From assembly GCA_050291245.1 (NCBI GenBank), contig JBNKJP010000069.1, forward strand, positions 1 to 64,000: a stretch of DNA of 64,000 bases, written 5' to 3'. Below the pieces are notes generated by a model. The model searched no databases, had not been told where the DNA came from, and saw only the letters and a list, made by a program, of their open reading frames with translations. Within the stretch, counting starts at the first letter, position 1, and the number at the start of each line of letters is the position of its first letter. Shown here one piece after another: positions 25,812 to 34,504 of the stretch. The position numbers and the translations under genes were made by a program. Source of the DNA: Thiodiazotropha sp050291245. GTDB taxonomy: Bacteria > Pseudomonadota > Gammaproteobacteria > Chromatiales > Chromatiaceae.

Positions 25812-26840
25812 TCAGAGTCCCTTGGCCTTGAGTGCCGTGTCGAGGCGTGGGTAGACCCGTCGAGCGTTACCCTCGTAGACCTTGAACTTGTCCTCGTCGG
25901 AGAGATTCAGGGTTGCTTCGATATAGCGCTTGGTGTCGTCGAAATAGTGGCCGGTTTGAGGATCGATGCCACGCACCGCGCCAATCATCTCGGAGGCGAA
26001 GAGGATATTGTCCACCGGAATCACATCGGTGAGCAGATCGATGCCCGGTTGGTGGTAGACACAGGTGTCGAAGTAGACATTATTCAGCAGATGTTCCTCC
26101 AACAGGGGTTTCTCCAGGGCCTGGGCAAGACCGCGGAAACGGCCCCAGTGGTAGGGCGCGGCACCGCCGCCGTGGGGAATAACGAAGCGCAGTTCGGGAA
26201 AATCCTTGAACAGATCACCTTGCAGCAACTGCATGAAGGCGGTGGTGTCCGCGTTCAGGTAGTGGGATCCGGTGGTATGGAAACAGGGGTTGCAGGCGGT
26301 ACTTACATGGATCATGGCCGGAATGTCGTACTCCACCAGCTTTTCGTAGATGGGGTACCAGTGGCGATCGGTCAGGGACGGACTGGTCCAGTGGCCGCCC
26401 GAGGGATCCGGATTCAGGTTGATGGCGACAAAACCGTATTCATTGACACATTTTTCCAGTTCGGGAACGCAGGTTGCCGGGTCGACGCCTGGGCTTTGCG
26501 GCAACATGGCGGCGCCGATGAAGTAGTCCGGGAAGAGCTGCGAGACCCGGTAACAGAGTTCGTTACAGATCGATGCCCAGACGGAGGAGATCTGGAAATC
26601 GCCGATGTGATGGGCCATGAAGCTGGCACGGGGGCTGAAGATGGTGAGATCGGAACCCCGCTCCAGCATCTTCTTGAGCTGGTTGCTCTCGATGGTTTCA
26701 CGGATGTCGTCGTCGCTGATGACGAGTTCCGACGACTTCGGCATACTGGCGGGATCCTGGATGCCTGCGATTTGCCGTTCACGCCAGGCGGCGAGGGCCG
26801 GCGGCGCGGTGGTATAGTGGCCGTGTATGTCGATGATCAC
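25812..26840 (-). CDS. ligJ: 4-oxalomesaconate hydratase LigJ (amidohydrolase type)
   Basis: Zinc-dependent amidohydrolase-fold hydratase of 342 residues that adds water to 4-oxalomesaconate to give 4-carboxy-4-hydroxy-2-oxoadipate. MIIDIHGHYT at the N-terminus, FSPRASFMAHHIGD, NLNPDPSGGHW, IHVSTACNP, IPHGGGAAPYHWGRFRGLAQ and MIGAVRGIDPQTGHYFDDTKRYIE match the Sphingobium enzyme closely. The start is GTG at 26840 with AAGGAG upstream. It is the first gene of the lig operon and lies behind a leader of roughly 190 bases with a terminator-like hairpin. Confidence 0.93.
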   Translation of the reverse strand: MIIDIHGHYTTAPPALAAWRERQIAGIQDPASMPKSSELVISDDDIRETIESNQLKKMLERGSDLTIFSPRASFMAHHIGDFQISSVWASICNELCYRVSQLFPDYFIGAAMLPQSPGVDPATCVPELEKCVNEYGFVAINLNPDPSGGHWTSPSLTDRHWYPIYEKLVEYDIPAMIHVSTACNPCFHTTGSHYLNADTTAFMQLLQGDLFKDFPELRFVIPHGGGAAPYHWGRFRGLAQALEKPLLEEHLLNNVYFDTCVYHQPGIDLLTDVIPVDNILFASEMIGAVRGIDPQTGHYFDDTKRYIEATLNLSDEDKFKVYEGNARRVYPRLDTALKAKGL

Positions 26841-26917
26841 TGGGTTGCTCCTTGGCTGGGTGTCCGTTGAATGACTTCAACCCGTTTGACCTTGGGCAAC
26901 CGATAGCCCTGTGCCTT

Positions 26918-26947
26918 AAAAAAAGATGCGGCGAGGGGGCTCGCCGC
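26918..26947 (-). terminator. Terminator-like hairpin in the leader of the lig operon
   Basis: On the minus strand GCGGCGAG pairs perfectly with CTCGCCGC around CCCC, followed by ATC and seven T. This is a textbook intrinsic terminator, but it lies about 80 bases before the ligJ start and downstream of the operator region, so it could act as an attenuator of the lig operon. I see no ATG-started leader peptide between operator and hairpin. The plus strand has only four T after the stem. Confidence 0.6.
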
Positions 26948-27029
26948 TTTTAAGAGGAGGTCTAAACAAGTTGAGTGTCCAGTATCGGGGTTGCTGAGAT
27001 TTTTAGATACGGCAAAACGCTACTAGCAG

Positions 27030-27048
27030 TTATCTCAATATGATATAA
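27030..27048. promoter_or_regulatory. LysR-type operator between ligJ and the LysR gene
   Basis: TTATCTCAATATGATATAA is an inverted repeat of the form TTATnTCAnnnTGAnATAA, matching at 14 of 19 positions. It contains the T-N11-A pattern bound by LysR proteins and lies between the divergent lig operon and lysR gene, 42 bases before the latter. Confidence 0.65.
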
Positions 27049-27089
27049 ACTAACCTGATATTACTCCTCGGGCTATCCGTCAGGTGAGC

Positions 27090-27992
27090 ATGGACCTGAA
27101 ACAGATTGAATACTTTGTGCGCGTCGCCGAATTAGGCAGTTTTACCCAGGCTTCGATCACCCTCGATGTGGCCCAGTCGGCGCTGAGCCGGCATGTGCGG
27201 CTGCTTGAGACGGAATTGCGACAGAATCTGCTGATACGTAATGGACGGGGAGTCACGCCCACGGAAGCCGGCAAGATTCTGCTTGAACACGGACGGGGTG
27301 TGTTGCACCAGGTCGACCGGCTGCGAGAAGAACTGGCGCGGGAGCGGGGTGGACTCGTGGGCAAGGTAGCACTGGGTCTGCCACCGGGGCTCTCCAAAGT
27401 GCTTACGGTCCCGCTGATGCATGTTTTTCGCGAGGCCATGCCCGACGCCGTCCTCTCGATCCGCGAGGGACTCTCCCTGAGTATGCTGGAGGATCTGAAT
27501 ACCGGTCGCCTGGATGTGGCGCTGCTCTATGATGCCGCGCCGTTTCCCGATATCGAGTTACAGCCCGTCATCACGCAAGCGCTCTATCTGGTCCAATCGC
27601 GCCATCACGCGCCCGTGGTGGGCCCGATCAGCCTGCGCGAAGTGGCGGAACTGCCGTTGATCATTCCCAGTCGTCCCAATGTCATTCGCATGCACCTGGA
27701 AACCGAGTTGGCGAATCTGGGGATGCGGCCGAATATCGGTATGGAGGTGGATGCCATTTCCGCGATTCTCGAACTGGTCGCTGAAGGCATCGGCAACGGG
27801 GTACTGCCCACCAGTTCCGTGCATGCCTTTGGCCGGGCCGAGCGCTACAATCTGCGACCCATCATGGAACCTCGTCTGCTGACCCGCCTGTCCTCCGCGG
27901 TGAGTACCCATCGACCCATGACTCAGGTGCAGCGTAATCTGCTCAAATTGGTTGAAAGCAAGGTCAGGGAGTTGGTTAATCCCTCTGATTGA
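27090..27992 (+). CDS. LysR-type regulator of the lig operon
   Basis: Regulator of 300 residues with an N-terminal winged helix-turn-helix (LKQIEYFVRVAELGSFTQASITLDVAQSALSRHVRLLE) and a periplasmic-binding-protein-like effector domain from about residue 90. It is divergent from ligJ with a good operator between them, so it probably senses a pathway compound and activates the lig genes, as LigR does in Sphingobium. An in-frame GTG at 27084 is also possible; the ATG at 27090 is preferred, though its ribosome site (AGGTGAG) is close. It converges with the next LysR gene. Confidence 0.88.
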   Translation: MDLKQIEYFVRVAELGSFTQASITLDVAQSALSRHVRLLETELRQNLLIRNGRGVTPTEAGKILLEHGRGVLHQVDRLREELARERGGLVGKVALGLPPGLSKVLTVPLMHVFREAMPDAVLSIREGLSLSMLEDLNTGRLDVALLYDAAPFPDIELQPVITQALYLVQSRHHAPVVGPISLREVAELPLIIPSRPNVIRMHLETELANLGMRPNIGMEVDAISAILELVAEGIGNGVLPTSSVHAFGRAERYNLRPIMEPRLLTRLSSAVSTHRPMTQVQRNLLKLVESKVRELVNPSD

Positions 27993-28011
27993 TTTAATTT
28001 TGAATTTTAAA

Positions 28012-28923
28012 TTAGCTTCCCACCACCTCCCGGGCCACCGCTTCCAACTCACTACGCAACCAGCCATGCACCGGGTCATGCCGATAACGCAGGTGCCAGA
28101 TCATGTACATCGGGATGCCGGGGCATTTCACCGGTACGGGGCAACTGGCAAAGTCACGGAGCAGGTTTCGCGCCAGCAATTCCGGCAAGGTGGCGAGCAT
28201 GCGGCTGTTTTTCAAAAACGGCGGGATGCCCGAGAAACCGGGAACCCGAACCCGAAAATGGCGGTTTAAGCCTTGCGATGCCAGCAGTTGATCGATATCG
28301 AGGGGGCGGGGCGGTTCGTAGGCTACGGTGATGTGATCCGCTTCGAGGTAATCTTCGACGGTTTGTGGCGCTTCGCGACAGTCGCGGTCATAAAAGACCC
28401 GGTAGACCCCGTTGAACAAACGCTTTTGCAGAATATCTCCCGCATCGGGCGGTCGTGGCGAGATGACCAGTTGACACTGTTCATCCCTGACCATTTCCAC
28501 GCTCGGTATCGCGGATGGAATGACCCGCATGTCAAGTCCGGGCGCTTGAGCATAGAGGCGTTCGAAGAGCCTGGGCAGGAGCAGGTCCCGTTGAAAGTCG
28601 TTGGCGGCGATGGTGAAGGTGGTTTGTAGGCGCGCCGGGTCAAAAGCTTCGATCCGCGCAAAACGCTGCATCTCCTGTAGCAGAACTCGTGCCTCCCGGG
28701 CCAGGTGAACGGCTCGATCGGTTGCGACAATGCCTCTGCCCGATTTCACAAACAAGGGATCGTCCAACAAACCCCGCAGCCTATCAAGCAAATGACTCAC
28801 CGCCGATTGAGTAACGCCGAGACGTTCCGCGGCCCGGGTGATGGAACCCTCTTCCACCACCGCCACCAGCAGTTGCAGCAGTCTTCCGTTGAGATCCAGG
28901 TGTGAGTTGCTATGTTCAGTCAT
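28012..28923 (-). CDS. LysR-type regulator, NodD-like group
   Basis: Regulator of 303 residues. The helix-turn-helix is unmistakable (LLVAVVEEGSITRAAERLGVTQSAVSHLLDRLRGLLDDPLFVKSGRG), with the L-x-DPLFV-x-S-G-R end typical of the NodD/LinR/PobR-like branch. The effector domain contains FTIAANDFQRDLLLPRL. Its target is unclear: it lies upstream, in the same direction as, and beyond the P450 gene's 3' end. The ribosome site is weak. A copy of the 20-base repeat lies in the 253-base gap upstream. Confidence 0.85.
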   Translation of the reverse strand: MTEHSNSHLDLNGRLLQLLVAVVEEGSITRAAERLGVTQSAVSHLLDRLRGLLDDPLFVKSGRGIVATDRAVHLAREARVLLQEMQRFARIEAFDPARLQTTFTIAANDFQRDLLLPRLFERLYAQAPGLDMRVIPSAIPSVEMVRDEQCQLVISPRPPDAGDILQKRLFNGVYRVFYDRDCREAPQTVEDYLEADHITVAYEPPRPLDIDQLLASQGLNRHFRVRVPGFSGIPPFLKNSRMLATLPELLARNLLRDFASCPVPVKCPGIPMYMIWHLRYRHDPVHGWLRSELEAVAREVVGS

Positions 28924-29082
28924 CGAAAGCGTAGGGTGCCTTCCAGGGGCAGGAGCTACGTAGAATAACTATTATTTACTCCGCAACCAAATGGGGTATT
29001 CATCCACAGTCTGCAGGCAGGCACACTGAGGCCTGTCCAGTTTGTATCAAATCGGATAGGAGCTTTATGCCCTGAAGCCAAT

Positions 29083-29104
29083 CTAGTATAGGACACTACA
29101 CTAG
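29083..29104. repeat. Short near-palindromic repeat, copy 2
   Basis: AGTATAGGACACTACACTAG, preceded by CT, repeats the sequence at 5796-5815. With the two additional bases it becomes a near-palindrome (CTAGTATAG paired with CTACACTAG, one mismatch). It lies between the P450 stop and the LysR start. Confidence 0.55.
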
Positions 29105-29176
29105 TGGGTTACCGGGTTAATCGTAACCCGGCAAGACAAACCTGGATGATGGGGCATTTCAGAGCGGGAGTGAACC

Positions 29177-30358
29177 CTACTGAATGCGCATCGGCAGGTG
29201 GGAAAAGCCCCGTGTGATGCTGTTGGGTTCCCTTAATGGTTTTCCAGTCATGTTGAAACCCTCGATGTTTTTCGCCAACGCGCTGAAAACAGCCAGACCT
29301 TCCAACCGGGCCAGACCCTGGCCGGCGCAAGTATGGGTGCCCAGGCCGAAGGCCAGGTGATCAGTGGGATTGCGTTCGATATCGAAACGGTCCGGTTCGG
29401 GATAGTGGCGTTCGTCCCGATTGGCCGAGGCGTAGCTCACAACGACTCGGGCGCCGGCAGGTAGGGTGACACCCTCTCCCAGGTCCACTTCACGGGTGGT
29501 AACCCGGGACAGATGTTGTAGGGGAGCTTCGATCCGAACGATCTCTAAAAACGCTGCGGGTACCCTGCCGGGGTCCTGGCGAATACGCTGCCATTGATCG
29601 GGATTTTCCGCAAACAGCCAGAGACCGTTGCCGATGGCATTGATGGTCGTATCGAAGGCGGCAACGACATAGCCTGCCAGCAGGGTGATGGCCGATTCGC
29701 GTGGAATTTCACCCCGTCGCGCCGCGTCGGTGATGGTGGCGCCAAATCCACCGGGCGTCAGCCGGTTCTCATCATAGGTCTTGGTGATGAACGCCATCAT
29801 CGCCTCCATACGGGGCAGGGCGCTGCGCATGCGCGGTGAATCGGGGCCGCAGGCGTCGAAACTGCCGACTGCGTATTCCAGCAGTTCTCCCCGGACCTCT
29901 TCGGGCCAGCCGATCAGGTCGAAGATGACATTGAGGGGCAGGTCGTGGGCCACGTCGGTGACCGCATCGAAATCACGACGTTCCAAGAGGCGTTCAGCCA
30001 GTTCGCCGGCGCGCAGATGGATAGTCTGTTCCACATCCTTCAGGTGACGGGGTCCGATACGATCGGTGAATAGCTTGCGCATGCCGGTGTGCTTGGGTGG
30101 ATCCATACAGATCAGGGCCTCTTTCCAGGCACTATTAATGGTGTCGTTCAGGCCGGCGCCCTGGGCCGCTGAGTAGGTCTGCCAATCGCGCAGTGCTTCT
30201 CGGACCTGGTCGTAGCGACCCAGGTAGTAGACGCCATGCTGGCGCAGGTAGGCCGCCGGGCCTAAATCGCGCAGCTCTTTGTAAAATGGGTAGGGATCGT
30301 GTAAAGCCTCATCGGAAAACAGGTCGATGTCGCTGCTGATGTTTGTCAGTGATGTCAT
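29177..30358 (-). CDS. Cytochrome P450, CYP199-like, probable aromatic acid O-demethylase
   Basis: Soluble P450 of 393 residues. The haem loop is FGLGTHTCAGQGLARLEG with C344; the I-helix has the normal AAFDTTINAIGNG with the acid-Thr pair. The N-terminal IDLFSDEALHDPYPFYKELRDLGPAAYL and the C-terminal ITRGFSHLPM resemble CYP199A enzymes, which O-demethylate 4-methoxybenzoate and related acids. GGAGATAGC precedes the ATG. It has no ferredoxin gene beside it and may use the pair at 17236-18794. The AraC gene upstream in the same direction is a likely regulator. The substrate is inferred. Confidence 0.88.
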   Translation of the reverse strand: MTSLTNISSDIDLFSDEALHDPYPFYKELRDLGPAAYLRQHGVYYLGRYDQVREALRDWQTYSAAQGAGLNDTINSAWKEALICMDPPKHTGMRKLFTDRIGPRHLKDVEQTIHLRAGELAERLLERRDFDAVTDVAHDLPLNVIFDLIGWPEEVRGELLEYAVGSFDACGPDSPRMRSALPRMEAMMAFITKTYDENRLTPGGFGATITDAARRGEIPRESAITLLAGYVVAAFDTTINAIGNGLWLFAENPDQWQRIRQDPGRVPAAFLEIVRIEAPLQHLSRVTTREVDLGEGVTLPAGARVVVSYASANRDERHYPEPDRFDIERNPTDHLAFGLGTHTCAGQGLARLEGLAVFSALAKNIEGFNMTGKPLREPNSITRGFSHLPMRIQ

Positions 30359-30517
30359 GCTATCTCCTCTTTGTTATTTGTATTAACCTGGCGCCGATTT
30401 GGTTGGCGGGTTAACAGACGCCGGAATCGGCAGCGTCCAGTCTATGGGGAGGCGTAACAGGGAAACTTGGAGAAAAGCGCAGTTCTTTTGACTGCAGGTG
30501 AAAAACGATCAGGAACT

Positions 30518-31420
30518 TTATTCTTCCAAACAGCGGTATTGTCGGGCACTGACACCGAACCGGTTGCGGAAACAGCGACAAAAATAGGACAGGTCATTAA
30601 AGCCGGCTTCCAGGGCGATATCACTGATGCGCGCGGTCATCTCATGTTGCAGACGCTCCGCTACCAGGTGCAAACGACACTCCAAAATATATTGCGTGGC
30701 GGTGGTTTGCATGCGCGCAAAGATCATTTGTACATAGCGCGCTGTTATTCCGAGTCCATCGGCAATACGTTTTGCATTGAGTTCCTGCTCGCCGAGGTGT
30801 TGTGCCACATAGTGTTGGATATGCCGTTCCCAGGCAGCGGCTCCGACACGGCCGTGGTTCACCCGACCGCTTGGCCAATTCAATGCGATAAGGTCGCGGG
30901 CGGTTTGCGACAGGTTGCCCGGTCCCGGCTGATTACCGTCCAGGGCTGCAAGTCGGCGCACGAAGGCGCTAAGGAGATCACAGCTGCTTGAGGGATGCGT
31001 AATTGCTATATGATCATCGAGCGAAGACTCGAAATGTTCACCAGGAATATAGAGGATGTGGGCGGTATGTTCTTGAGTGGATTCGATGTGGTAGGGTTCA
31101 TGGGCATAGAGCGCGGTCAGTTCGCCGATACCCAAGTCGGCTTGACGTCCCCGTTGCCGCAGTCTGCTTCTGCCGCTTTGGTTGAGAAGCAGAAACAACC
31201 CGGTATGGCTCGAACCACTCAATCCCTCGACCGCAACAGGGGTCGATTCAACCGAAATCAGTTCAATGCCACGAAAGATCCGGCGTTTCATTCGGCCGGA
31301 GAAACGGCGTGATGCCGGTTGTATGTGCATGGCGCCGAATGCCGTATTGGCAGCCTGGTTCCAATAGTGGAGTCGGGCCTGTTCCCGTATCGATCCGGTA
31401 TGGAATATTTCAGTTACCAT
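30518..31420 (-). CDS. AraC-family regulator, FeaR-like
   Basis: Regulator of 300 residues with an N-terminal AraC-binding-like domain (RLHYWNQAANTAFGAMHIQPAS start, then SGRSRLRQRGRQADLGIGELTALYAHEPY) and a C-terminal AraC helix-turn-helix ending in AGFNDLSYFCRCFRNRFGVSARQYR. This matches FeaR/TynR-type activators of aromatic catabolism. The P450 gene follows 159 bases downstream on the same strand. A MarR-type operator at 31451-31469 lies 31 bases before its start, so its own expression may be under MarR control. Confidence 0.85.
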   Translation of the reverse strand: MVTEIFHTGSIREQARLHYWNQAANTAFGAMHIQPASRRFSGRMKRRIFRGIELISVESTPVAVEGLSGSSHTGLFLLLNQSGRSRLRQRGRQADLGIGELTALYAHEPYHIESTQEHTAHILYIPGEHFESSLDDHIAITHPSSSCDLLSAFVRRLAALDGNQPGPGNLSQTARDLIALNWPSGRVNHGRVGAAAWERHIQHYVAQHLGEQELNAKRIADGLGITARYVQMIFARMQTTATQYILECRLHLVAERLQHEMTARISDIALEAGFNDLSYFCRCFRNRFGVSARQYRCLEE

Positions 31421-31450
31421 GGTTGGTCAGTGAAGTCGCTGAACGTTGCG

Positions 31451-31469
31451 ATATCAAGTATATTGATAT
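31451..31469. promoter_or_regulatory. Candidate MarR operator, site 1
   Basis: ATATCAAGTATATTGATAT: perfect 7-bp arms around GTATA. It lies between the divergent araC (30518-31420) and marR (31651) genes and shares TATCAAGTAnnTTGATA with the sites at 32169 and 36562. Confidence 0.7.
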
Positions 31470-31650
31470 ATGTCAAGGAAGTCAGTAGTGCTTTAACCGG
31501 ATCTTGGACTACGTGCTATACATGGAGTCAGAAATGATCAATTAAATGGATGTTGTGGCATACTTTGCAGTTGGATATTTGGGTTCCATGGGAACAACCT
31601 ATTGATTTACCTCAAGTTTGTGTTGTCAGGCCTGAGGAAGTGAGCGATTT

Positions 31651-32136
31651 ATGAACGTACAAGTATGCCGACCTTCCACCGATCCGGAGTTGTCGGAAAA
31701 CCCGGATCCATCCAGCAGGCCCTTGGGTGTGGCCTATATGGTCGGCCGATTGAGCCGGGCATTGAGACAACGCTTCCGTAAAGTTCTCGAACCCATGGGT
31801 TTGACCGTGGGGCAGTATACGGCACTCTCTGTATTCTGCAGCAACGGTAAGCTATCCAACGCGAAACTGGCCGAGCGCATCATGGTGTCGCCTCAGGCGG
31901 CGAATGAGCTGATCAAGGGTATGGAGAAGAACGGGTGGATTGTGCGCAAACCCGATCCCAATCATGGACGTATCATTCAGGTCAGTCTGACCAAGGAGGG
32001 TCAAAGATTGCTGATGCAGTGCAATAAGCAAATAGCCGGTATTGAGGTGAAGATGTTGCAGGGGCTCAGCGAGAAAGAGGTCAAGACCCTGCACGGACAA
32101 CTAAGAAACGCGGTCGGTTTACTGAAAGAGCTTTGA
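31651..32136 (+). CDS. MarR-family regulator
   Basis: Winged-helix dimeric regulator of 161 residues: GVAYMVGRLSRALRQRFRKVLEPMGLTVGQYTALSVFCSNGKLSNAKLAERIMVSPQAANELIKGMEKNGWIVRKPDPNHGR covers the DNA-binding core. GAGGAAG precedes the ATG. Related regulators of hydroxycinnamate and aromatic genes are released from DNA by an acid or CoA thioester. Three near-identical inverted repeats nearby make it the best candidate for controlling itself, the araC gene, the alcohol dehydrogenase operon and vanAB. Confidence 0.9.
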   Translation: MNVQVCRPSTDPELSENPDPSSRPLGVAYMVGRLSRALRQRFRKVLEPMGLTVGQYTALSVFCSNGKLSNAKLAERIMVSPQAANELIKGMEKNGWIVRKPDPNHGRIIQVSLTKEGQRLLMQCNKQIAGIEVKMLQGLSEKEVKTLHGQLRNAVGLLKEL

Positions 32137-32168
32137 TGAAATGAATTGACATTTAGTTTGTCGCCATT

Positions 32169-32189
32169 AATATCAAGTAAATTGATATT
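32169..32189. promoter_or_regulatory. Candidate MarR operator, site 2, before the alcohol dehydrogenase
   Basis: Perfect 8-bp arms AATATCAA and TTGATATT around GTAAA, about 70 bases before the dehydrogenase start. It shares the TATCAAGTAnnTTGATA core with the other two sites. Confidence 0.75.
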
Positions 32190-32259
32190 GAGGTTGGCGC
32201 ATGCGGTTGCCCGTAGTGCCGTGACATAACGATTAGTGAAAGATTCGGAGAACCTTACC

Positions 32260-33363
32260 ATGGAAATCAAAGCAGCCGTCGCTCGCGAACAGGGCGGGCA
32301 ACTCTCACTTGAGTCCCTCTCCCTCGAAGCACCACGCAGTCACGAGATTCTGGTGCGAGTGGTCGCCACCGGAGTCTGTCACACCGACCTGGTGGTTATC
32401 GCGGGGCATCTGCCGACGCCTTTCCCGGTGGTGCTGGGTCATGAAGGCGCCGGCATCGTGGAACAGGTTGGCAGTGGTATTACCAAGGTTAAGCCCGGTG
32501 ATCACGTGGTCATGACCTATAACTCCTGCGGTACCTGCCCCAGTTGCAGCGATCATGCAAGCAGCTATTGTCATGAGTTCTTTCCGCGCAACTTCTTCGC
32601 GGTACGTGCCGATGGCAGCAGTGCATTGAGCGGTGGTGACGGTTCGCTGGTGCACGGGAATTTCTTCGGTCAGTCCTCCTTTGCCACCCATGCTTTGTGT
32701 CATGAGACCAATGTCGTCAAGGTGTCGGAGACGTTGCCGCTGGAACTGCTCGGTCCTCTGGCTTGTGGTATTCAGACCGGCGCCGGAGCCGTGATGAATG
32801 CCCTGAAGGTCTCGGTGGGTCGCTCTTTGGTGGTTTTCGGTACCGGTTCGGTGGGGCTCTCCGCCGTGATGGCGGCCAAGGTGGTTGGTGCCTCCACGAT
32901 CATTGCCGTGGATATGAATGACGACCGGTTGGCCATGGCCAAGGAACTGGGTGCGACCCATACCTTCAATCCCGGAAAGGACAAGGTTGGAGAACAGGTC
33001 ATGGCAATTACCGGATTTGGGGTGGATTTTGCACTCGATACCACCGGTATACCCGCGGTTATCCGGGATGCGGTCGAAACACTCGCGCCGCGGGGGACCT
33101 GCGGCATTCTTGGTGCTCCCGCGCCGGAAACCCAGATTGAACTCGATGAGACTCACTTTATGAGTGGCGGCCGGCGCCTGATCGGTATCGTCGAGGGGGA
33201 TGCCAATCCGGAAACCTTCATTCCGATGCTGGCCGATCTAAACGCCAAAGGGATGTTTCCCTTCGATCGTCTGGTCAAGTTCTACAATCTGGATCAGATC
33301 AACCAGGCGATCGAGGATTCCGAGAGCGGAAAAACCATCAAACCTATTATCCGAATGTCATAG
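32260..33363 (+). CDS. Zinc-dependent aryl/benzyl-type alcohol dehydrogenase
   Basis: Medium-chain NAD-dependent dehydrogenase of 367 residues. Catalytic zinc ligands C40 (GVCHTD), H61 (LGHEGAG) and a later Cys (GPLACGIQTGAGA), and the structural zinc lobe with four cysteines (CGTCPSCSDHASSYC), are seen. The coenzyme fold has VVFGTGSVGLSAVMAA. It resembles aryl-alcohol dehydrogenases such as XylB and would oxidise benzyl or vanillyl-type alcohols to aldehydes. CGGAG sets the ATG at 32260. The esterase gene follows after six bases. A candidate MarR operator lies in front. Confidence 0.87.
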   Translation: MEIKAAVAREQGGQLSLESLSLEAPRSHEILVRVVATGVCHTDLVVIAGHLPTPFPVVLGHEGAGIVEQVGSGITKVKPGDHVVMTYNSCGTCPSCSDHASSYCHEFFPRNFFAVRADGSSALSGGDGSLVHGNFFGQSSFATHALCHETNVVKVSETLPLELLGPLACGIQTGAGAVMNALKVSVGRSLVVFGTGSVGLSAVMAAKVVGASTIIAVDMNDDRLAMAKELGATHTFNPGKDKVGEQVMAITGFGVDFALDTTGIPAVIRDAVETLAPRGTCGILGAPAPETQIELDETHFMSGGRRLIGIVEGDANPETFIPMLADLNAKGMFPFDRLVKFYNLDQINQAIEDSESGKTIKPIIRMS

Positions 33364-33369
33364 CCGCTT

Positions 33370-34257
33370 ATGTCTAAAGAACAGCTTGACCAAATCCTGC
33401 AACTCTCAGCCGAGGCGCCGCCGCCTGAGATTCCCACGCCCGAGAGTATTCGGCTCTGGTTTGAGTCGATCAATGCGCAAACCCCCGGGGCTCAAGCTAC
33501 GACATACAGTGCGTTGTCCTCGGAGCTCTGGTCGGGGGAGTGGAACCGGCCGGAAGGCGGACGTGAAGATCGCTTGATCATCTACTATCATGGTGGCGGC
33601 TTTCTCTTTGGATCCTCTCGATCCCATCGTGCACTCACCAGTCATCTGGCGCAATTGGCCGCAATACCGGTGTTGAGTGTCGACTATCGCTTGGCGCCGG
33701 AGCATCCCGCTCCGGCTGCTCACGATGATTGCTTTAACGCCTATTGTTGGGCCCTTGAACAGGGATTTGCCCCTTCGGCCATTGCCTTGGCGGGGGATTC
33801 GGCCGGTGGCAACATGGCGCTTTCAACCGCGGTGCGCGCCCGGGAGACGGGAGTTCCGGTTCCGGGCTGTGTGGTCATGATGTCCCCGGCCCTAGATCTG
33901 GCGGGAGACGGAACGTCGCATACCACACTCGCGAATGCACCCTTGCTGAACAAGGGGTTGATCGATCTGTTCAATCGGGTATACGTTGGAGAAGGAGACC
34001 TGCGTGATCCACAGGTAACGCCTTTCTACAGTGATATGTCCGGTTTACCGCCGGTGCTTATCCACGTGGGCTCAAACGAGATGTTGGTGGATGACAGTGT
34101 GACCATCGCCAGGCGTATCGGGCAGGCAGGTAGTCCAGTCGAGTTGAAGATCTGGCAGGATATGGTTCATTGCTGGCAGCTCTACGGTCCGATGTTGGAA
34201 GAGAGTATGCAGTCGATCGAGGAGATCGCCGAATTCGTGAAGCGGCATATCGAATAG
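33370..34257 (+). CDS. Alpha/beta hydrolase, hormone-sensitive-lipase family esterase
   Basis: Carboxylesterase-like enzyme of 295 residues. The oxyanion-hole motif YYHGGGFLFGS and the nucleophile GDSAGGNMAL are those of the HSL (family IV) esterases; Asp in HVGSNEMLVDD and His in DMVHCWQ complete a triad. Only six bases separate it from the dehydrogenase, without a clear ribosome site, so translation is probably coupled. It may release aromatic alcohols or acids from esters. A strong terminator follows. Confidence 0.87.
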   Translation: MSKEQLDQILQLSAEAPPPEIPTPESIRLWFESINAQTPGAQATTYSALSSELWSGEWNRPEGGREDRLIIYYHGGGFLFGSSRSHRALTSHLAQLAAIPVLSVDYRLAPEHPAPAAHDDCFNAYCWALEQGFAPSAIALAGDSAGGNMALSTAVRARETGVPVPGCVVMMSPALDLAGDGTSHTTLANAPLLNKGLIDLFNRVYVGEGDLRDPQVTPFYSDMSGLPPVLIHVGSNEMLVDDSVTIARRIGQAGSPVELKIWQDMVHCWQLYGPMLEESMQSIEEIAEFVKRHIE

Positions 34258-34293
34258 AAGAAGTCAGAATTTCAACAGCCGTTATTTGGGTAG

Positions 34294-34319
34294 AGTGGGG
34301 CGTCGCCCCACTTTTTTTT
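34294..34319 (+). terminator. Intrinsic terminator after the dehydrogenase-esterase operon
   Basis: AGTGGGGC pairs perfectly with GCCCCACT around GTC, with eight T in the final arm and tail. It ends the plus-strand operon 40 bases after the esterase stop. Confidence 0.9.
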
Positions 34320-34323
34320 GTGC

Positions 34324-34498
34324 GTTCCCAGACTCTGGGTGGGAATACAGGCGCAGGGTTCAGGACACAACCCGATTGGATCATCGTGACGCAGCTTACG
34401 TATGCATTCCCACGCAGAGCGTGGGAATGAGAGCTAAAAAAATCGTGAGCAGAGCGAACTCATCAACTTAAAACTAAACACTAAAAACTCAAAACTAC
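34324..34498. repeat. Repeat block: two ATTCCCACGC-type palindromes and one arm of the inverted-repeat element
   Basis: A degenerate palindrome lies at 34324-34346 and a perfect one (ATTCCCACGC, AGA, GCGTGGGAAT) at 34406-34428; the same family occurs at 49735 and 49818. From about 34445 to 34498 the sequence resembles the right arm of the element at 21751-21804 (GTGAGC, CGAACTC, TCAACT, AAAACTCAAAACT). No gene lies here. Confidence 0.75.
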
Positions 34499-34504
34499 CA
34501 TTCA

